A DNA stretch of 64,000 bases, from assembly GCF_016859285.1 (NCBI RefSeq), contig NC_053408.1, positions 12,471,213-12,535,212 on the forward strand. The letters run 5' to 3'. Made by a program: the position numbers and the translations under genes. This DNA is from Xiphias gladius. Its lineage: Eukaryota; Chordata; Actinopteri; Istiophoriformes; Xiphiidae. Positions 11,735 to 23,700 of the stretch are shown piece after piece (positions within the stretch are counted from its first letter, which is position 1; every line of letters starts with the position of its first letter). The notes below the pieces were generated by a model. It was not told where the DNA came from. It did no database searches and saw only the letters and a list, made by a program, of their open reading frames with translations.

Positions 11735-13740
11735 TTCAACATCACAGGCTGCTCAAAACACACACACGTGTATACAAACATACAAACACACACACACACA
11801 CCAAACAAACATTACGGAAATAATTTCGCGTTTACTTCCTCGTTTATTACGTCTGTGTGTCCGTGGAGAACTGACATTGACGGGTTTAATGTTTAACAGT
11901 CACAGTCCGTGTCTGTTCGCCAAGTAAGCGCTCTCCCGTGTTGCGACAAGGGGGACGCTCAGCAATTTATTCCATATTCATTGAGCTGGACAGAAACCAA
12001 ACTGACCGCCATTAGTAACGCGCCGCTTGTTTCTAAGCGGGTCGCGTCTTAACGTCTCTTTGTGAACAGCCTCGTGAATTTCGCTTTTTTTTCATTTTTT
12101 ATTTTTTATTTTGAACGGGCCCGCTTTAGGCTGAGAAACTGCGAGACCAGACGGTTTTCTCACATGCACATGGTTCTTGTTTTACTCACCTTTCTGAAGT
12201 GTGTAAATGTGTTTCAGTTTCCTGGGAGGGTGTGTGTCAATCGCTTCCTGGTTGCCAAAGGTGAGGGCAGCTCCGCGTCAGCAGCACGTTCTGCTGTATG
12301 TGTAGAACAACTTCAGCTGCAGCTTCGTTAAATAATAAAGGAACGTAATCAGTGCTGGTTGTCTGTGTTTCAATGGCGCCAGTCTGACTGTTTTAGTATA
12401 AAAAGTATTCCAAAATAATTATGTTTCTTATGCAAAAGCTTTCAAATGTTGTCAAAGGGGATCGCCATATCCAAGGTGATCTGCATTAGAAACAGTTATA
12501 TAATGTGCAAGGCTTTATTACCAGTTAGGCAAAGAGGGCCCAGACCTTTGTGGCCCCAAAAGGTGCCCATGTCAATGCTTTTGCCGATTTGATTCTTTAG
12601 AAATGAGTTGGAAATTTGCCCCAGGAAAGTACAATATCAACCAACGACAGGTCCTGTACTATCTGTATTATTAGGTCAATCAGAGGCTCAGTCTTGTAGA
12701 GCGATCCGGTTTCCAAATCTACTTATAAGACCTTTATTAGTTTAGGTTGTATTGTGCTCACTTCTTGTAAATAAAGTTATGTTTAACCAAATTACCACAA
12801 ACGCACTGACAAACTTAAATCTTGGTAGCATGTAGAGGAATACCAGCATTTTTTTTTTCAAAATTTTATATTATTTGTTATAAAAACAGTGCACAATATT
12901 AAGCATTTATGTTGACATTTGATGTGCTGTATCAGAGTTAGTATAAAGCTAATTTTCATATGACTGGTAGGGCTCTGCTTCCGTGGTCATATAATGAAGC
13001 TGCGATGTGTAGGCTACTCTGTTGCGTCCGCTACAGTGCAGAATACGACACAATGCACAGTGGAAGTGGGTTGGGGGGGGGTCAGGGGGGTGAGCAGTGT
13101 AGGGGTTGCAGTTGCTGTGTCAGTGTGCTGTGCAGTCAGTGCTCTGTGTTGGTTCCTCTGTGAAAATCCCTTCCATCTGTTGTGTAAAGTCAAATGGATG
13201 CACATCCTTTCTTACACATTCTAGCCTTATAATATTACTCAACCCAAATAACATGTGAAGTAAAAATGGCACATATCCACGTGTAAGCTGATGTTTGTCT
13301 GTTATTGCTTTTTAATTAATTAGGCCATGAGACAATGTTTGCTTGAAACGTCACTCGTTGAGCCGTTTGTGGTGGTAATCAATTAATTTATTACTTTTTC
13401 AGTATAAACTCTATTTTTTCAAACCTACATAACAAAACACATCTGCAATAAATATATGCAGCAAAAAGCAATTTTCACTCATTCAGGACAATCAGACAAA
13501 TTTAATGACATTCAAGCCATTCAGATTTTAAAAACTGAATAAGTTTCAATCATTGTCTTTATCATTCACTGATTTAACATGAGAGAAAACATTATGTACT
13601 TGACCAACAAAGGTGTTACACTATATAACACATTGTTAACTTAGACTGTTTTAAACCTGCTCTGTAGACCAAAGGCTCGGTGGATATACATTAGTTTAGT
13701 CCAAAACCAATACTAGTTGCTACTGCAAAGTAGAGATGCA
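11735..13740. other. Upstream region of the PH-domain gene and intergenic DNA
   Basis: The part next to the start codon (about 11820-12060) is relatively CpG-rich and probably holds the promoter and 5'UTR. A CA-rich stretch lies at 11756-11800. The rest has a G-run near 13073-13090 and AT-rich DNA, and I see no supported exon there. Confidence 0.4.
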
Positions 13741-13811
13741 TGGCTTTTTTTTTTTTTTTTTTTAAAGCAGATGTCAATGTCTAACATCTCAAAAGCACCA
13801 GGTGTTTTCAC

Positions 13812-14069
13812 TTATTCTGGCTGATTAGACTTGACAAAACTATTTCTACTAATAGGAATGATAATTGTACCGAAGTGGGTAACTTTTTGTTCACCAGCAG
13901 GTGCAACTAAGGTAACACGAGAGTGAGGGGTGATGTCATAAAGTCCCGAGGGAACATCTAAATAGCCAAAATAAGTGAAATCACCTGTATGCATGTCATG
14001 GGTGTGCAGGACCTTTGAAGCATGTGTTTTGTTTTGTTTTTTCCCAAAATCCAAAACTTTATCACTCAA
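13812..14069 (-). other. Unassigned 85-residue open reading frame downstream of the zinc-finger gene
   Basis: Continuous minus-strand reading frame about 600 nt past the stop of the first zinc-finger gene. The predicted peptide contains LDVPSGLYDITPHSRVTLVA and has ordinary protein-like composition rather than simple repeats. I recognise no family. It may be a transposon or processed-gene fragment in the 3'UTR or intergenic DNA, or chance. Confidence 0.2.
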
Positions 14070-14261
14070 ACTCTTTTGCTAATTTAACAGTTATATTGGG
14101 AAAAATTCCACAGCTTCCCAAATCTTGTCAGCTAAAAATTATATTGGTTAGAAATCAATTTAGATACTGATGCCTTTTTATCACTGCATCTCCATCTGTA
14201 AAGGCTCAGCCTGTTCGGGAAGGTGATTACCTCTTACAGTCCTGTTTTATCATGATAGACT

Positions 14262-14423
14262 TTTTCACAGCAGACATTTTAATTTGTCATAGCAGGGAAA
14301 GCACAGGTATAACAAATTTCGTTAACAATGGCTCCATTCCAGTACGCAATGACAGTGAGCCAGTATGCACAATACCAGGACACTGGAACTAACTCACCTA
14401 AACTGAATGCAGTGCTTTTCATG
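14262..14423 (+). repeat. Dispersed repeat, copy A
   Basis: This block (TTCACAGCAGACATTTT..., GGCTCCATTCCAGTACG, CACTGGAACTAACTCACCTA) aligns by eye over its whole length with 29722-29899. It is therefore a dispersed repeat, probably a SINE or MITE fragment. No target-site duplication is evident. Confidence 0.7.
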
Positions 14424-14677
14424 TTAGGAAATGTCAAAATATTTGCTGTGAAAAGGTCTTTTAGAAGGACAGACTTGTGTACTTAGCACACAAGTGACAG
14501 AAAATCCTAAACAGCAAATAACTCCTTGTAACAATTCCCAAATAGTTACAGGAGAGTAGCCTTTTCATGTATTCTGTCGTTTATGATTTAAAAAAACAGA
14601 CCAAAGAATTATCATTCACAGATTCTCCACAAACTAAGTGTGCTGACTTTAATGAGATTATGAGTCTAATATTACAA

Positions 14678-15937
14678 TCACAACTGTTGCTCCCTCCACG
14701 CTTGCTGTAACTGCAGTGTCTCTCCAATGTGGATCTTTTGGTGTCTTTTAAGATTCTCCCCTCGACTGAAGCTCTTTCCACACTGGTTGCAGTAGTATGG
14801 TTTCTCCCCCGTGTGCACCCTCTTATGTTTTTTCAGGTCTCCGGCCTGACTGAAACGCCTCCCACACTGTATGCAGCCATATGGCTTCTCTCCTGTATGA
14901 CAACGCTGGTGGATTCTCAAGTTCCCGACCCTGCTGAACGTCTTTCCACATACAACACATAAGTGTGAGTCATCTCCCCTAAAGTGCTCCCTCCTGATTT
15001 TTCTCACATCAAAGGCAGCCCTGTTGGTTTTTACAAATCCATGCCTTCTAGGTATGCTGTGATTTGGGTGGACAAAGACAAGACCGTAAGGTTCAGTGCC
15101 AACTTGTGGCCTGAGAGTCTCAGCAGAGTTCTGACGAGAGGAGTTGCAGCTTAAATCCACACATCCAGTATATTGTTCTTGAAGAGGCAGCGGTTCTGAT
15201 TTCATGCAGTCTGTTGGCTCTGGTTCTCTTTTGATTGTAGCCAGGGTTACCCCAAGCGGACTACTGGAGCAAGTACTGTGCGGATTGTTAGATGAGACAG
15301 AACTGGTGTCCCTGTTTGCACTGTGTAATGTTTGGACAGTCACTGCCTCGTCGATAACATGTGTCCTTTCCTCAGGTTGTTCTTTGCAATGTTCTGTTGA
15401 TGTTTGTGCTAAGTTACACTCATGTTGTGATTCAGTATTATTGTAGCTTTCTTGTTCTTTGCATTCCTGCTTTACGTCGTGGTCAGGACTGTGGCTGCTT
15501 ATTGGCTTTTGCTCTGTGAGAGTGATGCCTGAGTCGTGCCTCTCAGCGAGGCTCAAGTCGTGATTGTCTGTGCCTTGTTTTTCTTCAGGCAATGGTCCAC
15601 TTGCAGGTAGAACAGCTGTGAAAATGAAGATCAAATCAAGGAGTGTTTTATTTTTATTTAGTAACTCATCAAAAAACTTCAGCCAGAATGGGACTGTTGC
15701 ATTATCTGTCATGATAAACATCCCAATATGATTACGCTTGTACCCACTTTTGCTCTCTTTTGTTATCTTGTCCTGGAGCTCCTGCAGTCGTCTCTTGAGA
15801 CTCTCGTTCTCTCTCTGTGTTCTGGCAGTTTTCTCCTGGTACTCTGACACCGTCTCCTTCACAACCTCCAGAACCTCCTGCACCGCTTCAGCCAGTAGCT
15901 TGGCCACACGAGCATTCAAACGTTCAAGTTTAGACAT
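14678..15937 (-). CDS. C2H2 zinc-finger protein, fish coiled-coil N-terminal type (gene 1)
   Basis: Two coding exons, 15748-15937 (190 nt) and 14678-15615, join in phase 1 to 375 residues. The start MSKLERLNARV lies just after an acceptor (TTTCAG at 15938), so a 5' non-coding exon is expected upstream. Residues about 1-63 form a Leu/Glu-rich coiled coil with [20 protein letters not shown], a module seen at the start of many teleost C2H2 proteins and probably used for dimerisation. A long acidic Ser/Thr/Gln linker follows. Three C2H2 fingers fill about 281-360, with HTGEKPY linkers. DNA-contact positions (-1, 2, 3, 6) read R-G-N-I, Q-G-D-K and R-E-N-R. It is probably a nuclear sequence-specific regulator with unknown targets. 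The donor at the end of exon 1 (AAAA|GTGGGT) is weaker than in gene 2. Confidence 0.85.
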   Translation of the reverse strand: MSKLERLNARVAKLLAEAVQEVLEVVKETVSEYQEKTARTQRENESLKRRLQELQDKITKESKSGYKRNHIGMFIMTDNATVPFWLKFFDELLNKNKTLLDLIFIFTAVLPASGPLPEEKQGTDNHDLSLAERHDSGITLTEQKPISSHSPDHDVKQECKEQESYNNTESQHECNLAQTSTEHCKEQPEERTHVIDEAVTVQTLHSANRDTSSVSSNNPHSTCSSSPLGVTLATIKREPEPTDCMKSEPLPLQEQYTGCVDLSCNSSRQNSAETLRPQVGTEPYGLVFVHPNHSIPRRHGFVKTNRAAFDVRKIRREHFRGDDSHLCVVCGKTFSRVGNLRIHQRCHTGEKPYGCIQCGRRFSQAGDLKKHKRVHTGEKPYYCNQCGKSFSRGENLKRHQKIHIGETLQLQQAWREQQL

Positions 15938-16599
15938 CCTGAAATGAAACAGCACTCAGGGTAAGAAATGACTGTGGATCAATTATGCATAACTCTCTGC
16001 AAAATGAGCAATGATGTACACGTTTGTCATTACATAATAATGATTATGGACGAAAAAACTCAGCAGTTGGTTGATTAAATACATATCCATTCACCCACAG
16101 TATTGGGCAACTTTGGAATCTTGAGAAATTGTTCTTTCATCGACTGGTCATAACTTTTACTGTTATTACATAGGGTATCAACATTCAGTTTAAATGTTGG
16201 CAAGCTAAATAAGAATTTAAAAAGCACAAAAATCTCCCAAACCTAAAAAACTATAGAATATGTGCAAGTCATTTCAGTGTAGGTTCCAGATTTCCCACTT
16301 AACACTGATTTGGAAACTGCTATTGTACATCCAATCTTGGTTTGAGCTTTAAAATCTTTTACATAGTCTAATTTAATTGTTTGATGGTTAAATTATTCTC
16401 TGTCATACCAGGCTAAACCTGGGTGCTCTGCAGTCATTTGTTCAGTGTATTTACAAGTGGGCTGTACATTAATTACAAATTAAATGAAATGTTTCCTAAG
16501 TTAAAGTCCCTGTAAGGTAATGTCATGTTCAACATTACCGCTACGTGTTCATTTGATATTAACTTAAAATAAAACAAACAGGTGATTATTGACTCCAGT

Positions 16600-17000
16600 T
16601 AAACTACTGTCAGTTCCATAGCTAGGCCTGTTTAGAGCTGCAGTACCTGCAAGCTAGTCCTGAAGTTAGCGGCTAAGTTGAAACGTTACTAACGTGGATA
16701 GCGAACGTTAGCTACATTAGCTAACACCGTATACGTTATCGTTTTCCCTTTAAACATCCCAGAGCTCCAAAAAACCCACCATGTGCCTACAGTATTAGCA
16801 AAACTTATACTTTTAATTAATGTTGAGTCCCCTTAACTAATAAAAACAAGATTTAACCACTGTAAACAATATTCGGAGAGCAAACAAAAACGCATCATAA
16901 CAAGCCACGGCCTCCGGAAGCAGACCCTGATTCGCTTTCACTGTGCGGGGGGTTTCAAAATAAAAGCCCGAGTTTACTAATTAATACTGATAATATGACT
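16600..17000 (-). promoter_or_regulatory. Probable upstream region of zinc-finger gene 1
   Basis: Moderately CpG-containing sequence about 0.7-1 kb upstream of the coding start. It fits a promoter with a 5' non-coding exon, which the acceptor immediately before the ATG implies. No individual site is assigned. Confidence 0.3.
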
Positions 17001-17150
17001 CTTTTGTTTATTTGACATCCGACCTCGAGCAGTTAACTTCACCTCCTACTCATACTGCCAATACAATGTTACAGGAAAAATGACCCCGGCTATGTTCTAA
17101 TATTAAATTCGGTTTTAAAATTACACATGGTAACAGTACAAAAAAAACCC

Positions 17151-17178
17151 AAATTAAATAAATAAATAAATAAATAAA
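17151..17178. repeat. AAAT tetranucleotide microsatellite
   Basis: Six or more tandem AAAT units, followed by a short imperfect repeat of GGTGTATTAA/GGTGTAATAA. Confidence 0.9.
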
Positions 17179-17424
17179 GGTGTATTAAGGTGTAATAAGG
17201 TGTATTAAGTAAAATCTCAACAATTTAACTGTAACATAATGCACTTCTATACGCCTATGTACGCCATGTACGCCTATATCTGCCTGAAGTGCAAACATGA
17301 TATTCCCATACACTTACCCAAGCACATGAATCCTTGTATATGCACAGAAACAAACAGAAAAGCACATTCAAAGATGTACTTTATCACATCAAAATAAAAT
17401 AATTATATGAAACTATAACTTCCA

Positions 17425-17785
17425 AGACTCCACAAGGTTTCTTGGTGGGAGCCGAATGACTGAGAAAGGCCTGCACAGCCTCATCAAACAGCTCATCCAG
17501 TCTGTCTTGGTTGATGGAAGCAGACTCAAGATAATTAACAGCCTCAATTTGCCTTGCCATTGTTGTTTCCTGCTGCTGGGTGAGTGTGGTCAGATTCTGT
17601 TTCTCCAGTTTCTATAGGACATGCTGGACCTCATGCAAGTCACTCTTAGTTCCCACAGGGCGAATAGGCACATTAGGGCGATGGTGTTTAACCTCTGGAA
17701 GCCACTTATGCTTGACATTCTCATAGGATGTCAGATCAGCAATGGAGTAGCAGATGATGATGACACAGGCTTAGTTTTGGCAGAA
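17425..17785 (-). pseudogene. RhoG-like small GTPase pseudogene (3' part)
   Basis: Minus-strand reading resembles the second half of a Rho GTPase: [20 protein letters not shown], then PVGTKSDL at the guanine-binding G4 position, then EAVNYLESAS at G5, and a C-terminal Cys after KK. The match is closest to RhoG. An in-frame TAG follows EVQHVL, the frame shifts near 17760 before CYSIAD, and the first half with the P-loop is missing. No introns interrupt the match, so this is likely a truncated processed copy. It lies between the two zinc-finger genes and should be non-functional. Confidence 0.7.
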
Positions 17786-18335
17786 AGGGCAAGTTTTTAA
17801 GATTTACACATGAATCCATCTCCTTGCTGATAGAGGTGCTCTAAAAGCAGGAATGACTATTAATTACTCTGCCCCCTTTGCACACAATTATTTTTTGGAT
17901 TCAGATTGTATAGGATCAGTGTAAACGTATCTTGTTATTGGCAATACAGAATAATTTACCATACAGAAGTACCAAATACATTTATTTGATTTAGAAATGT
18001 ATGTGGAGGTTCATACAAGCTCCAGGATACAGAAAGTAACACAGTAAACAAACTTCTTAACATCTGACAAACATCAGTAAGGCAGGAACAGTAGGAATAG
18101 TTTGATTGTGCTTCCACTTTTGAATTTGACGTGCTCTACAAAAGGCTTGTTCTACTTTGATAAAAGAAGGCACAATTAATCATGTAATAAATAACTTTTC
18201 CATGAAGCTACATTATTTTTATAAACACCATTGCAGTTCGCTCAGCTGACCTCCAAAAAGACGCTCGCGCACTTTGCACCTTGCATTATCCTTCTACGGC
18301 AGCTTAAAGACCAGCTTTGCAAAAACACAGCAGCC

Positions 18336-19512
18336 TCACAGATGAGTTTGCTGGTGTTTTTTCATGTTACTCGAGTGGCTGAAACTTTTGCCACAATGAC
18401 TGCAGCCAAAAGGCTTTTCTCCTGTGTGGTAGCGCAGATGCACCGTCAAGTAGCCCGACTGACTGAAGCGCTTCCCACACACCGAGCAGCAGTACGGCTT
18501 CTCCCCCGTGTGCACCCTGTTGTGTTTCTTGAAGTCACCTGCGTGCCTGAAGGTGCGACCACACAGCGAGCAGCTGTAGTGCTTTCTGATGTTTCTCTGG
18601 AAACCTCCGGAGTCTGAACCGGCCGCTTTAGTGTTTGTTAGAGTGTTATGTTGTTTTTCTGCACTAACACTATTTGTGTTAGTGTATCTTTGAGTTAGTG
18701 TCTCTTCTATGCCATTTTGTCCCAGGCTGAAGACAACCCCTGACGAACTGTAGAGTCCTAAATTGATTTGAGGAGGTTCTAGGTTTATTCTGTTTAAGGA
18801 TGTAGAGCTCGTTGCAGCATTGACATGAAAATAATTTGTACGTTCGCGAATGGTGTCTTCATCCGATGTGGGCTCTACTTTCATCTCATTTGATTTAAAG
18901 GGTAAATCAGAATCATTTTCATTGATTTCAATAGTAATAATGGGGTCTACATGATTTGTTGCTGGTGTTGACAGTCCATTATCATTCTCAGTTTTAAGAG
19001 TTCTTGGATTGTACAAGTTATCACCAGCTAAATGTGGTCCTATCACAGCTTTAGGGGAGAGACAGGGGGTGGCTATTGATGTGATGGATGCTTCACAGTC
19101 AAGGTCTTCAAATGAATCTGCAATGTCCTTATCAGTAGGGAGGAGATCAATGTCCTTTTCCAGCTCTTCTCTCTGTCTCTCTTCCACCTTGCCCTGCTGG
19201 GTTGCAGTGGAAATTTGTGGCACAGTCCCTGCAAGTAAACAAAGATAATGAACCATAAAATAGACTAATATTTTATCACTCTCAACGTCTTTGGGCACAA
19301 GTGCTTAGTTGTGGTTTCTTACCACTGCTCTCCAGGTTTATCTTATCCTGGAGCTCCTGCAGCTTCCTCTTGAGACTCTGGTTCTCTCTCTGTGTTCTGG
19401 CTGTTTTCTCCTGGTACTCTGACACAGTCTCTTTCACCACATCCAGAACCTCCCGCACCACTTTAGACAGCAGCTTTTCCAATCGGGCATTGAGACGCTC
19501 AATTTTGGACAT
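18336..19512 (-). CDS. C2H2 zinc-finger protein, fish coiled-coil N-terminal type (gene 2)
   Basis: Two coding exons, 19323-19512 (190 nt, the same length as in gene 1) and 18336-19228, join in phase 1 to 360 residues. The splice sites are strong (AGTG|GTAAGA and TTGCAG|GGA). The start [11 protein letters not shown] follows an acceptor by ten bases. The N-terminal coiled coil ([20 protein letters not shown]) is almost identical to gene 1, so the two are tandem duplicates. The acidic linker has diverged strongly. Three C2H2 fingers at about 280-360 end the protein, with contact positions H-G-D-K, Q-G-Y-V and H-S-N-K. Two fingers have the usual core Leu replaced (Phe in finger 1, Met in finger 3). 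It is probably a nuclear regulator with different DNA specificity from gene 1. Confidence 0.85.
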
Positions 19513-19606
19513 CTTTATGGACTGAAAATTAAAAAAAAAAAAAATGGAGGTACTGATCAGTGTCTGCATATTTAATATGCCATTGTAAGAGCCATTGTAA
19601 GAGCAA

Positions 19607-19632
19607 CATATATATATAATTAATATATATAT

Positions 19633-19676
<44 letters not shown>
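19607..19676. repeat. AT dinucleotide microsatellite
   Basis: Long run of TA units with short interruptions, just upstream of the coding start of zinc-finger gene 2, in its first intron or 5' region. Confidence 0.95.
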
Positions 19677-19681
<5 letters not shown>

Positions 19682-19699
19682 TTGTTTTTTATTAACAAT

Positions 19700-20730
19700 T
19701 CTTAACAGAGAGAAAAGGAGCAAACCTTAAATCTAATGCGGTTCCCATGAAATACGGTTGCAGTCTTGGATGAATCCCAGATTATCTGATCGGGATGAAA
19801 GCGTTCATTGTTTACAATATTCACATTCACGCAGATACTCGCATTCAGGTTGCAGAATCCTCAGGACACAGCAGACCAGGATGTCCATTCAGGATCGACG
19901 CCTTTCGCTATTATACCCGTTAAACCTTGTCGGAGTCCAAAAACGGTTTGGAAAATACATAGCTCAATAGCGGCGAGTATTTTTGGGTGCACTACACGTT
20001 ACCACGCACAACCTCCCCTTCCTGGGTTTTTACGGCGGCTGGAATCCAGGAGGTGCGTTGCTGCCACCTACTGGTTAATAAGTAAACAGCGTTTGAAAAC
20101 ATCCTGAGTAGGATTGACCCCCTTAAAAAAAAAAAGAAAAAATCTACATTCATCCTCTCTGATGCATATCCTTAACAGTCTGATTCAGTGAAAATGACGT
20201 TTTCAAATGGACTCCTCCACCATTAATGGGCCTGTCATTGACCCGGTCTCTGATGGTTTAAATAGCTTTTTCGATTCACATGAAACTCGACAAGTGCTCG
20301 TTTCTGTATTTTTAAAGTTCCTTATACTAAAAAACAAATTCCACAAGTTACGATTCTGCTTTCCTCCTCATTTTATTTTCTTTTGTAACTCTTGAGGTAC
20401 ATGACTCAGAGTACACCAAGCTAATGATAACATTTATATAACAATAAACCATTACTTGTCATTTCAGCAACAGATTGCATTTATACAAACATAAAAAGTG
20501 CTTTATCGTCTGATTACATATTCAAGCCTTATCCCCAAATTCATTTTTTCAAATGCATGTTAAAAGAAGCTGCAGTACAACTTTTACAAAATGGCAAAAA
20601 AAAAACCCAAAACAAACAAACAAAAAAACAGTTCAAGCAAACTAAGTAGTGAACTTAGTACATTCATACATTAGGTTGTTTTTCCCCTGACACCTTTAAG
20701 TGAAAGACCGTGTCCCCGAAGGTAAACTGG
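19700..20730. other. Intergenic DNA between zinc-finger gene 2 and pkmyt1
   Basis: About 19740-20060 is CpG-containing and fits the promoter and non-coding first exon of zinc-finger gene 2. From about 20150 to 20730 is the AT-rich 3'UTR/3' flank of pkmyt1, with a minus-strand AATAAA near 20372 and an A-rich tract with AAAC units near 20600-20630. No other gene is seen. Confidence 0.4.
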
Positions 20731-20736
20731 CAGTCT

Positions 20737-23700
20737 TCATGGCTGTCCCTCTAGAGCTGTGTCCTCGAACAGACAGAGCAGGTTCTTCGGTTCAAAGTTG
20801 GATCGGGGTACAGCGTCCTCTGCTCGGACCCAGTTGCGACCATGTTGCTGTGAGGACTTGGTGGATGAAGAGTGTCTGCTCTGCATGGACTTTTCATTCA
20901 TGCTGTCTGAAAGAAGCTCTGCATGAGTGGGGCTTGCACTGGGGGTCAGTGTGTGGCAGGAACCATTGGAGTGGATGCTGGAGGGGGTCTGAGCCAAGTT
21001 ACAGGAGGACCAGTCCCCCAGATCTGAGCAAGATGGTGTGTGGGCAGGACTTGGATGAATGTGTGTCGGTGAACCTGGCAGAGGAGTGGATGTGCTTTCC
21101 ACAGACAGTCTAGATTTGACCCTGTGAAATGGGGTAAATGTCCAAAATTAAGCAGGGAATCTGACAGAAACAACAAATTTAGCTCAAGGCAGCGGCCAAT
21201 TACGTGGCGCAGCAGCTGTTTCTGGATATTTGTACAAGAAAGACATTCCTGCGATATTTTGAAAAAAAAAAAAAAAAAAAGTTATGAATTTGTTAAATTT
21301 TGCATGGATGTCCCAATCAAGATTTCTTTGGCCCCAATCCGAGTCTTTTAATATTGGGTATCTGCCGATACCGAGTCCAATCCCAAACTTATATTTACAT
21401 TACTTAACGTTGATTGATGTATCTGACACACTGAAATAACACAGCTGTAGACCACTTAATCTCACCTTATTTTTTCTGAGCTTCTCGACCCAAATACTGA
21501 AGGCCAGGGTTCAGAACTATAAGGCTTACAAACTCGAAATTACTGATACGATATGAATGATAATGCATTCAAATCGGGAGAATGTCACCCCTGACAGTGA
21601 CGAGGCGGGATCCGCTAGAAAGAAGACGCCTCACTCTGTTGGATTTGTTGGAACAAAGACAAACTCAGGTCACTCCTGGTTGTACAATGGTGTTACAGAG
21701 TGGGGGCTCTTCACTTGAAAGACTGTCTTTGATAAGTACTGAGAGTGGGGTGCAGAGAGCACACAAACCGAGAACAGCCAAGTGTAATTTGGGCCTGTCA
21801 TCAAGTTACTCAGGATCAACTTTAATTATTGACAGCCGATATAACTTACTGCCATCTTAACCTGCAAAAGCGACGCTCAGCGCTCAGCACCAGCTAAAAA
21901 TGAGAAGCTGCAGTTGAATGTTTCCAACACTGCTTTTCTAATGTTTATTAGTATTTTTCTAACTTCAGCGTCTGAACATTCACACAGGCTAATTTTCACT
22001 GGCTTATGCAGCGGGACACTGCACTGTCTTAATGGAGAGGAGCTACAACACTAGCAGGCTGAGGGGGTCAAAACACAGCAAAATACAGCAGCCAAATGAT
22101 AGAATTGTGGTATTTCAGATCGCTCTGATTACAATCGGATCAGGACATCTCTAAATTGTTCTAAATACTTAAGTAATCCAAAGAGAGGAATTCTCTTTTG
22201 TGCATTCAATTTAAAGAGCAGGGGCTACAAGCTTGCAAAGAACATCAGACAAAGATTCTCTACCTGTGTGAGAAGGTGGGGGAAAGCTCTGGGTCTGCGG
22301 GATCCAGCAGAAACACTGCATCATCCTCTGGGCTACCTGAGTCAGCGTGCATGGCACTGAGGGGCAGGGTTAAATCCCTGTCCCAACTGTCCTTAGGAGG
22401 AGTGCAGGGCACTGGCTTGGTCCAACGAGGAAGAAAGGACAAGTGAAGGGAGGACAGGAGTCTACACCCGAAGCACACCACCACCTATGAGAAAAAGACC
22501 AGGAAAAATATACAAATGGCACAACAACACTGAGAAGAAGTGCACTTCAATGTTTAGGGTTTACATTAAATGTTGTATATTTTCATATAAGCCTGTTTAA
22601 ATCTTGTGAGCTAATTGTTTTGCAAAAAGCAGCGTTATATTTTGAATATTACTTTATTGTGGTACTTGGTTTGCACCTCTGCCTTGGTAAAGGCTGCTGA
22701 TTGTCGACTGTGTCAGCTAACATATTAAATCACCCTTTGCAAGGCTACATTTTTAATACATTTAATTATTTAATCCAAACTCAAAAAGTTAACGTTTAAA
22801 AAGTTTGATAGATGCCTTACCTGGCAGAAGGAGGCCAGAGTCAGAAAAGTCTCAGCAACCATAAGATAGATGCGCCTCTTCCACCTGTGTTTCCTAACAG
22901 AGGGGAGGGCAAGAAGCTCAGAGACTGTTGGTCTCTCAGAGGGCTCTGGGGCAAGCATCATCTGCAGTACTGTCTGCAGCTCAGTTGACAGACCTGCAAA
23001 TACAGATGGAAATGTTAAAAACACAAGTCATTTAAATAAAAAAATTTAAAAAAGGGACCATTTAAGAGGACATAAACTAAAGTCGATCTCACCACTGGTA
23101 AACTCTGAGGGGAGGCAGCCTTGTCTGAGCTGTTGCCAGCCCTCACCACCATTTGGAACTTCAATATTACAGGCAAGCTCCAGAATAGAAACACCGAGAC
23201 TAAATGAAAATGACAATATTTAGGCACTAATTTGAATTAAATCAATCAGTTCCATATTTTAGAATATCATTTAATTTTCTCATTTATGGTATTTGTACCT
23301 GAAAACATCTGCAGCAGGTCCATATTCCCCATGGAGAAGCTCAGGGGCCATATATCTGGGATCTCCCTCCTGAGCATCCTCTTTGACTTTCCCGTCTATA
23401 GGCTCGGTACTCTTCTGTTTGAGCTCAAGCAGCAGCCCAAAGTCCCCCAGCTTGAGACGACCAGAGTCAGTGATGAGGACATTGGCGGGTTTGAGGTCCA
23501 GATGAACAAAACCATGAGCGTGCAAGTGTTGCAGTGCTGAGAGGAGGTCGCACAGGTAGGCCCATGCTGCAGGCTCATCTGGATTAGTTTTAAAAGACAG
23601 CCCTGTCAGTAGTGCCCAGGATTTGAGATTTAACTGGAGCAAGAAGCACAGAACATTATGTGTATCAAAAGCCAATGCGAGCATCTGCATTATTGTCCTT

